Of a DNA stretch of 64,000 nt, positions 58,837-64,000 are shown one piece after another. This DNA is from Candidatus Rifleibacteriota bacterium (GTDB taxonomy: Bacteria; Muiribacteriota; Ozemobacteria; Ozemobacterales; Ozemobacteraceae). The DNA is taken from assembly GCA_024710355.1 (NCBI GenBank), contig JANJUX010000040.1, positions 186,001 to 250,000 on the forward strand. The letters are read 5' to 3'. The position numbers and the translations under genes are program-made. The notes beneath the pieces were generated by a model. It was not told the origin of the DNA and searched no databases. It saw only the letters and a program-made list of their open reading frames with translations. Within the stretch, counting starts at the first letter, position 1. The number at the start of each line of letters is the position of its first letter.

Positions 58837-59736
58837 TCAGCTCAACTCATTGCCAAAACCCTTGCCTGACCTTTCCTGGATATGCGGCACATATTTTTTG
58901 TCGGTGCGCATGATGTGATTGACCAGCCAGTCTTTGAGAAAGACGAAGGTTTCGAGCCCGATGCAGCCACGCTTGTTGCGGAAATTTTCATAGATGTCAG
59001 TGATCTGTTTAACCAGCTGCTGGTGAGCTTTTATGTGGTTGTCGTATTCGGGATAACGGTATTTACGCATCATGCCTTCTTCAAAACTGAAGTGGCTTGT
59101 GGTGTAATCGACGAGCTCATCGAGAATCTGCTGCATTACCTCCTGAGCCTTGCCGTCTTTTAGGGCGTGATACAGATCATTGGCAAGTGCGACCAGTTTG
59201 CGGTGCTGTTTGTCGATCTGCGGAATCCCGGTCAGCAGCGCTTCGGTCCATTTGAGAGGGTCTGAATCACGGCCGCCGCTGGCAATGTGCAGAGAAATCT
59301 GCCTGGCGGTTTCAACAGACTTGAAGCGATTGACCGATGAGCCAAGCAGCTGAACCTGATGCGCCAGTTCTTCTGCCGCAGAGGCAGTCTGTTCGGCATG
59401 TGCCGAGTTTTTCTGAGTTACCTTATCGATCTGATTCATGCCGATGGTTATCTGAGAAATGCCATGTGCCTGTTCCTGGCTGGCGGCAGCTCGGCCCGAA
59501 AGATCGCCGCGACTGACCACTTCAGCCAGAGCCGCAACCTGCCCGACCGGGCCCGAAATGCTCCGTGCCAGCCGCGCTGAAAACAGGCCCGAAATAACCG
59601 TCGCCGCGAGAATGAGAATAACAGAAAAGTTAAGGTGGGTAACCGCTTCGGCGGTCGAAAAGACTGCCTTTTTCTCTGCCGACGTTAGTTCGGCCTGGAT
59701 TGTGGCCTGCATTTTGTCAATCAGGTCGGTGACCAT
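58837..59736 (-). pseudogene. MCP-bacteriohemerythrin fusion, deleted
   Basis: The frame reads, in order, the end of a four-helix sensor domain (FAMVTDLIDKMQATIQAELT), a membrane helix (FSVILILAATVISGLFSARL), HAMP (RSISGPVGQVAALAEVVSRG), then jumps directly to the last part of an MCP signalling domain (GISQITIGMNQIDKVTQKNS) and a bacteriohemerythrin with all iron ligands (DKQHRKL, SHFSFEEGM, HIKAHQQL, NHIMRTDKK). Most of the signalling hairpin, first membrane helix and start are missing. The frame continues open further upstream (to 60183) but opposite the next gene's coding sequence. 59736 is merely the first plausible ATG. Probably a decaying oxygen- or redox-sensing chemoreceptor. Confidence 0.75.
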
Positions 59737-59905
59737 AGCAAAATGCTCTTTGCCGTTCTGTGAAAAGCCACCGGTGGCGGCCTTTGAGAAAATCAGCAGG
59801 GACTTGTTATTTTGTGTTATTTTGTAATAAAGTGCCGGGGTTACTGATATTGTCTCGTAGAAAAAGCTCTGATAAAATCTTTTCGAAACTGAGTCTGGAG
59901 GAATT

Positions 59906-62377
59906 ATGAAAGTTTTGAAGGTTCTTGGCATACTGACTTTGTCCCTCACTGCCATTTTATGCAGCAACGCTGCCTTCGCCCGCACGATCAGCGTTGGTGT
60001 CATCGTCGATGGTCGCACACAGAACTCTTCGACTCTGCTTGAAATGATCGATGAAGAGACCAGAAAACTCCTGCCTGAAGGTGACCAGATCGAGTTTAAA
60101 AACATCCATGACGGAAACTGGAATAATGCTGTGATCAGGCAAAAATTCGAAGCTCTGCATACTGCATCTGATACCGACGCCATTCTCGCTGTTGGCCCGG
60201 TTGCGTCCCAGATCGCTGCAGCCCGGGAAAAACTGAAAAAACCGGTGCTGGCTGCTCACGTCATCAACGCCGCCATGCAGGGGCTTAAAAAGGTCGATGG
60301 TACAAGTGGCACGCCAAATCTGACTTATATCGACGCCGGCATCGATATTGGCCGTCACATCGATCGCTTTCAGGAAATCCGCCGCTTTTCAACCATGCAT
60401 CTGCTTATAAGCTCATACATGCTCGATGGTATTGCGGGTTTGCCTGAATATCTTCGCAAACAGGCCGAAGAACGAGGTGTAAAGCTTGTGGTCATCCCCG
60501 TCGGCAGCAATCTTGCTGAAGCAGTGGCCAGGCTTGCTGAGGCCGAGGCTGTTTATGTCGCGCCAATGCTTGATATGCCCCTTGAACAGCAGAAGCAGCT
60601 GATCGGTAGAATCAATGCCATGAAAGTTCCCAGTATGGCCATGCTTGGCAGAGCCCCGGTTGAAAGTGGCGTTTTCTGCAGCATTGCCATGGAAATCGAT
60701 ACCCAGAAGCTCGCCAGACGTATTGCCCTGAATTTTCAGCGCCTGCTGATGCACGACGACCCTTCGGCTTTTCAGGTTGATTTTTCGCATACCGAACGCC
60801 TGACGATCAATATGCAGACTGCCCGCGAAATCGGGATTTATCCGACCTGGAGTCAGATGACCGATGCGGTGTTGCTCAATGAAGAGCCCGATAATATCGA
60901 AAAAAAGCTTTCGATTACCCAGGTAATCGAAACTGCACTGCTGCGCAACCTGCAGCTGATCGCCAAAAAACAGGAACTGGCTGCCGGCAGACATACGATT
61001 GACCGGGCTAAGTCGAATCTGCGGCCGAAAATCAGCGCTTTTGGCCGCCAGACAATGCTCGACGAAGACCGGGCCGAAAGCATTATGACTCCGGGTCAGC
61101 ATACAACTCAGATTGGCGCCGATCTGATGCTGGTTCTTTACAGCGAACAGGCTCGCGCTAATATTGATATCCAGAAGTTGTTTCAGAGCGCCCGCCGCGA
61201 AGAAGAGAGGGCGTTGATGCTCGATATCATCAGAGACGCAGCCATTGCCTATCTCAATGTGCTTAAAACCAGAACTCTGCAGAATATTCAGCGCGATAAC
61301 CTTGAAGTCACCAGAGCCAACCTCGAAATCGCGAGGTTCAGAGAGCAGGTTGGTACTTCCGGCCCGGCCGAAGTCTACCGCTGGGAAATCCAGATGGCGG
61401 GCGCCAGGCAGGCTTTGATCGATGCAACCGCCATGCGTCGCAAGGCTGAAATGGCGCTCAACCAGGTGCTCGCAACCTCACAGGAAGAAGAATTCACCAC
61501 CGCTGACTGCGACATTTTCTCTGAAGTGTTCTTTCTCGATTACGAAAAAGTGGCGCCATATATCGATAACCAGATGGGTTATAAACTGTTTCGTGACTTT
61601 CTGGTTGGCGATACCTTTGTGTTTTCGCCCGAGATTCAACAGATCAGCCGCGGCATCGAGGCCATGGACCGCTCAAAAAAATCTGCAAAAAACCGTTACA
61701 GTCACCCTACCGTCGCTCTGCAGAGCAATTTCAGCCGAACCCTCAGGGAATCCGGTATCGGTGCCGACAAGCCTGCCATGCCTGCGCCCTTCAGCAGTGT
61801 TTTCAATTACCCTGATAAAAACGACTGGCACGTGGCTTTGAATATTTCTATTCCTTTGCATGAGGGTGGTGATCGTAAGGCCGCTGTTAAAGAGGCTGAA
61901 GCTAATCTTGGCAAGCTGGCGGCCGAGAAGGAATATCTCATGCAGCGGCTTGAATTGAACACGCGTGCTTCGCTTGAAGACGCCCGTGCTTCTTTTTCGA
62001 GTATCGCCCTGGCAAAAACCCGCGCCGAATACGCCTCAAAAACTCTTGAGCTGGTTAGAAACGCTTATTCGAGAGGGGCTGTGAATATTCTCGACCTGAT
62101 CGATGCCCAGAACGCCTCACTGGTTTCGCGCGAAGCTTCGGCAAATGCTGTGTTCGCCTTTTTGAGTGATTTTGTAAGGGTTTGCCGCGCGGTCGGAACC
62201 TTCGACTTCATTCTCAATCACGAAAGCAACAGTGAATGGTATGGCCGGCTTGCGGCTTTTTATGAAGCTAACGGTAGTTTCAAGCCATTGCAGAGAAAAG
62301 CCCCGGCCGGTGTCAAAATTGCGCCGGCGGTCAGCGAAGAAGTTCTTTACGATGGTGACGCAACTCCAGAGAAGTGA
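59906..62377 (+). CDS. ABC substrate-binding-like domain fused to TolC outer-membrane channel
   Basis: 823 residues with TGGAGGA before the ATG. Signal peptide (LGILTLSLTAILCSNAAFA), then residues about 27-320 resembling the periplasmic ABC_sub_bind fold (TISVGVIVDGRTQNSSTLLE, VAPMLDMPLEQQKQLIGRIN, GRAPVESGVFCSIAMEIDTQ). From about residue 340 a full TolC/OEP region follows (ITQVIETALLRNLQLIAKKQ; YSRGAVNILDLIDAQNASLV near the end). Domain fusion of a ligand-binding module with an outer-membrane tunnel is unusual. No inner-membrane transporter gene adjoins it. A possible role is ligand-gated export, but this is inference. Confidence 0.85.
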   Translation: MKVLKVLGILTLSLTAILCSNAAFARTISVGVIVDGRTQNSSTLLEMIDEETRKLLPEGDQIEFKNIHDGNWNNAVIRQKFEALHTASDTDAILAVGPVASQIAAAREKLKKPVLAAHVINAAMQGLKKVDGTSGTPNLTYIDAGIDIGRHIDRFQEIRRFSTMHLLISSYMLDGIAGLPEYLRKQAEERGVKLVVIPVGSNLAEAVARLAEAEAVYVAPMLDMPLEQQKQLIGRINAMKVPSMAMLGRAPVESGVFCSIAMEIDTQKLARRIALNFQRLLMHDDPSAFQVDFSHTERLTINMQTAREIGIYPTWSQMTDAVLLNEEPDNIEKKLSITQVIETALLRNLQLIAKKQELAAGRHTIDRAKSNLRPKISAFGRQTMLDEDRAESIMTPGQHTTQIGADLMLVLYSEQARANIDIQKLFQSARREEERALMLDIIRDAAIAYLNVLKTRTLQNIQRDNLEVTRANLEIARFREQVGTSGPAEVYRWEIQMAGARQALIDATAMRRKAEMALNQVLATSQEEEFTTADCDIFSEVFFLDYEKVAPYIDNQMGYKLFRDFLVGDTFVFSPEIQQISRGIEAMDRSKKSAKNRYSHPTVALQSNFSRTLRESGIGADKPAMPAPFSSVFNYPDKNDWHVALNISIPLHEGGDRKAAVKEAEANLGKLAAEKEYLMQRLELNTRASLEDARASFSSIALAKTRAEYASKTLELVRNAYSRGAVNILDLIDAQNASLVSREASANAVFAFLSDFVRVCRAVGTFDFILNHESNSEWYGRLAAFYEANGSFKPLQRKAPAGVKIAPAVSEEVLYDGDATPEK

Positions 62378-62388
62378 TCGCTGAAAAC

Positions 62389-62430
62389 AAAACCGGCCTG
62401 CAGATTCGTTTCTGCAGGCCGGTTTTATTT
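62389..62430 (+). terminator. Terminator of the binding-protein/TolC fusion gene
   Basis: AAAACCGGCCTGCAG (62389-62403) pairs with CTGCAGGCCGGTTTT (62412-62426), followed by ATTTT. A very stable stem; it may also stop the SET gene from the other side. Confidence 0.9.
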
Positions 62431-62455
62431 TACGCCATTAACGACGTTGTCTGGT

Positions 62456-62839
62456 TCAGCCAAACCAGCCGGTATTGAAAGCGATATCCTTTTCGGTATG
62501 ACCCATGCCGGCATAGTCGCATACCAGTTCTTCACCTGCCTTGATCGGGCGGGCGGTAAAGGTACCTTCGGGCCGGTCGACGAGGTTGGGTTTTTCAGAA
62601 TGATTCATGAAGCGTGCATCATCGATGCAGTAATAGAGAAGGTCGCCGCTGGAAAAGCAATATCTGCGGAAAAAATCCTTCTGCCATTCAGGCATTTCTT
62701 CAAGCCTGTCTTCAGTGAGAACTTTGTCAAAATCCTGATGATATGCCCATACCTGAGTGTCAGCTGGCATATCTGCAGCAGCGAAAAGACCGAGACCTTC
62801 AATACTAGAATTTTTTACCACAGTTTTTACAAGCAACAT
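62456..62839 (-). CDS. SET-domain protein
   Basis: 127 residues from ATG 62839; the frame is open to 62956 but lacks a credible start there. SSIEGLGLFAAADMPADTQV, DDARFMNHSEKPNLVDRPEG and KAGEELVCDYAGM are the SET motifs (pseudoknot NHS and EL..DY). SET domains methylate lysines using S-adenosylmethionine; bacterial stand-alone forms have few known targets. The short length is typical of minimal bacterial SET proteins. No ribosome binding site before the ATG. Confidence 0.88.
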   Translation of the reverse strand: MLLVKTVVKNSSIEGLGLFAAADMPADTQVWAYHQDFDKVLTEDRLEEMPEWQKDFFRRYCFSSGDLLYYCIDDARFMNHSEKPNLVDRPEGTFTARPIKAGEELVCDYAGMGHTEKDIAFNTGWFG

Positions 62840-62980
62840 ACGACGATTGTTCGCCCGATCCCGAGCTTCGGTCAGCCGTTCGACAGCGAATACTCCTCTT
62901 TCTGCAGATTTTCCCGGCCGCAGATTTTGCGCCGGGAATGGGGTTGAGGATAGCACCGCGAAACCTACTAATCAAGAGGG

Positions 62981-64000
62981 TTAAGAAAGATTTTTAAAAA
63001 TGTTGAGTAGCTTGCCGGTCATCACTTCTCGCAGAAAACGTTGCCTGACGACACTGAGGTTTTCTGCAGCTGCCGAAGCCAGTTCCCGGTAATTTTTCAG
63101 CAGTTCGAGACAGCGGTCAGCCAGCTGTGCCGGGTCGGCTGGGTCGTAATAAAGATTGCCGTGGATTGAGCCAAGAATGTCGCTGGCTTCACCCTTGAGG
63201 CCGTAGAGAATCGGTCTGCCACCGGCCATGTAATCAAAAACCTTTGACGGAATGGTTTTGTCCATGGTGCCGTCATCTTTGAGGTGCAGCATTAGAGCGT
63301 GAGCGTTGCGGATCATTTCGATGGCCCGTTCTTTCGAAACCAGCCCGAGAATTTCGACGTTGCTCAATCCTGCATCTTTAACAGCTTTTTCGATCAGAGG
63401 TTTTTCGATACCGCTGCCAACCAGCTGAAATTTGATTCTGTTTTCTCCGGCCTCCGCCAGCCGGCGTGCCGCCTCGACCACCAGGCTGAGATTCTGACAG
63501 TAACCCATATTGCCAATATAAAGAACTGTCATTGGCTCAGGTTCAGAGTCTGCCGGCATGGCTCCGTCGGCGACCAGCATGGCCGGAATCGCGTTATAGA
63601 TAATTTCGGGGCGTCGCCCGCCGGAAACGCTGCAGATATAATCAGCCATGGGCCCGGCGACACAGGTGATCTGGTCGGTAGCCCTATAGAGAAGGTATTC
63701 AATAACCTTTGCAGCTCTGAAAAGAAAACTGCCTTCTTTGATCTGGCCGGCAACTACTGCTGATTCGGGCCAGATGTCGCGAATGTCGAGGCACAGAGGG
63801 GTTCTTTTGCACCAGGCGGTAATCAGGCCGGCAATGCCGGTGAAAAGCGGCGGACTCGAAGCCCAGATGACATCGAAATGCCCCTTGTGTCTGCCGGCCG
63901 CCCTGATCGCACCAAACATGAAAGACAGGTAGTGGGCGATGTAGTTCCATTTGCCCCGGCCTTCATACTTCAGCAGTGGCACCCGGCTGACCTTGATTCT
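62981..64000 (-). CDS. GT4-type glycosyltransferase, partial at the right edge
   Basis: The frame runs off the window end; 339 residues are seen, and a GTG at 63982 is an internal codon rather than the start. VIWASSPPLFTGIAGLITAW, CLDIRDIWPESAVVAGQIKE, VLYIGNMGYCQNLSLVVEAA and a donor-site region near IEILGLVSKERAIEMIRNAH are typical of WbuB/WcaI-like GT-B transferases that build O-antigen or capsule. The C-terminal acidic ExxxxxxE motif is modified (GGRPILYGLKGEASDILG). It is probably the edge of a polysaccharide cluster continuing to the right. Confidence 0.9.
   Translation of the reverse strand, partial: RIKVSRVPLLKYEGRGKWNYIAHYLSFMFGAIRAAGRHKGHFDVIWASSPPLFTGIAGLITAWCKRTPLCLDIRDIWPESAVVAGQIKEGSFLFRAAKVIEYLLYRATDQITCVAGPMADYICSVSGGRRPEIIYNAIPAMLVADGAMPADSEPEPMTVLYIGNMGYCQNLSLVVEAARRLAEAGENRIKFQLVGSGIEKPLIEKAVKDAGLSNVEILGLVSKERAIEMIRNAHALMLHLKDDGTMDKTIPSKVFDYMAGGRPILYGLKGEASDILGSIHGNLYYDPADPAQLADRCLELLKNYRELASAAAENLSVVRQRFLREVMTGKLLNIFKNLS

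Noticed and set aside
59737..60183. Extension of the MCP-hemerythrin frame into the region opposite the binding-protein/TolC fusion gene
   Set aside because: The translated extension has no similarity to sensor domains and lies antisense to a clear signal peptide and start site.

Overview
The window looks like a chromosomal segment of an anaerobic, diderm (outer-membrane-bearing) bacterium with roughly 50% GC. Evidence for anaerobic metabolism is a single-chain pyruvate:ferredoxin oxidoreductase and an iron-sulfur aldo/keto reductase. Evidence for an outer membrane is two SLH-domain porins, a small beta-barrel protein, two TolC-type channels (one fused to a binding protein) and an AsmA protein. 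A secreted pullulanase, c-di-GMP-type signalling (HD-GYP) and chemotaxis adaptors suggest a starch-using, signalling-rich organism. An uncultured lineage such as Riflebacteria would fit, but that is only a guess from gene content; no rRNA or tRNA gene was seen. The window opens inside a class B acid phosphatase gene and closes inside a glycosyltransferase gene.

Layout. 0-5.5 kb: acid phosphatase 3' end, HIT protein, bS21, long and short NfeD proteins, flotillin-like FloA, a repeat protein and a degenerate acyltransferase. 5.5-12.6 kb: small membrane protein, TipAS-type MerR regulator coupled to a prolyl oligopeptidase, AsmA protein, aldo/keto reductase. 12.6-18.6 kb: an unusual non-coding inverted element, Smr protein, secreted protein, EVE plus macrodomain pair, App1-type phosphatase and a subtilisin. 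18.6-32.3 kb: nifJ, acetyltransferase, PfkB kinase, a free-standing intein-like (Hint) protein directly upstream of a PcrA/UvrD helicase, membrane-anchored CBM48 protein, large GAF/HD-GYP protein, outer-membrane protein. 32.4-37.2 kb: a four-gene TolC-MacA-MacB-type export operon. 37.2-43.5 kb: Nudix, lipoprotein-like protein, NlpC/P60-like protein, a 39-residue membrane peptide, MerR, ComB, HDOD. 43.6-52.7 kb: two HDOD/SLH-porin pairs bracket cheX-cheY, a broken Cache lipoprotein, a one-ended IS66 remnant and a truncated cheD. 52.8-64 kb: pullulanase, YihY, a tex gene split by one stop codon, an MCP-hemerythrin remnant, a binding-protein/TolC fusion, a SET protein and a glycosyltransferase.

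Most striking points. (1) A Hint-domain protein whose splice residues all appear to be lost sits three bases before the helicase gene family that, from memory, commonly hosts related inteins. (2) Two paralogous HDOD/SLH-porin pairs flank a chemotaxis block that has been damaged by an IS66-associated deletion cutting the 3' ends off both a Cache lipoprotein gene and cheD. (3) A 174-bp intergenic element at 12714-12887 has inverted termini and four hairpins that keep AGGA-type loops while their stems differ. (4) Several genes (HIT, TipAS-MerR, Smr) have near-consensus promoters placed so close to the start codon that the mRNAs should be leaderless or nearly so. (5) One SLH porin gene has a strong promoter about 170 nt upstream and a structured leader. 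(6) Several genes are visibly decaying: tex (in-frame stop), the MCP-hemerythrin gene (5' and internal deletions), the Cache gene (A9 frameshift plus truncation).
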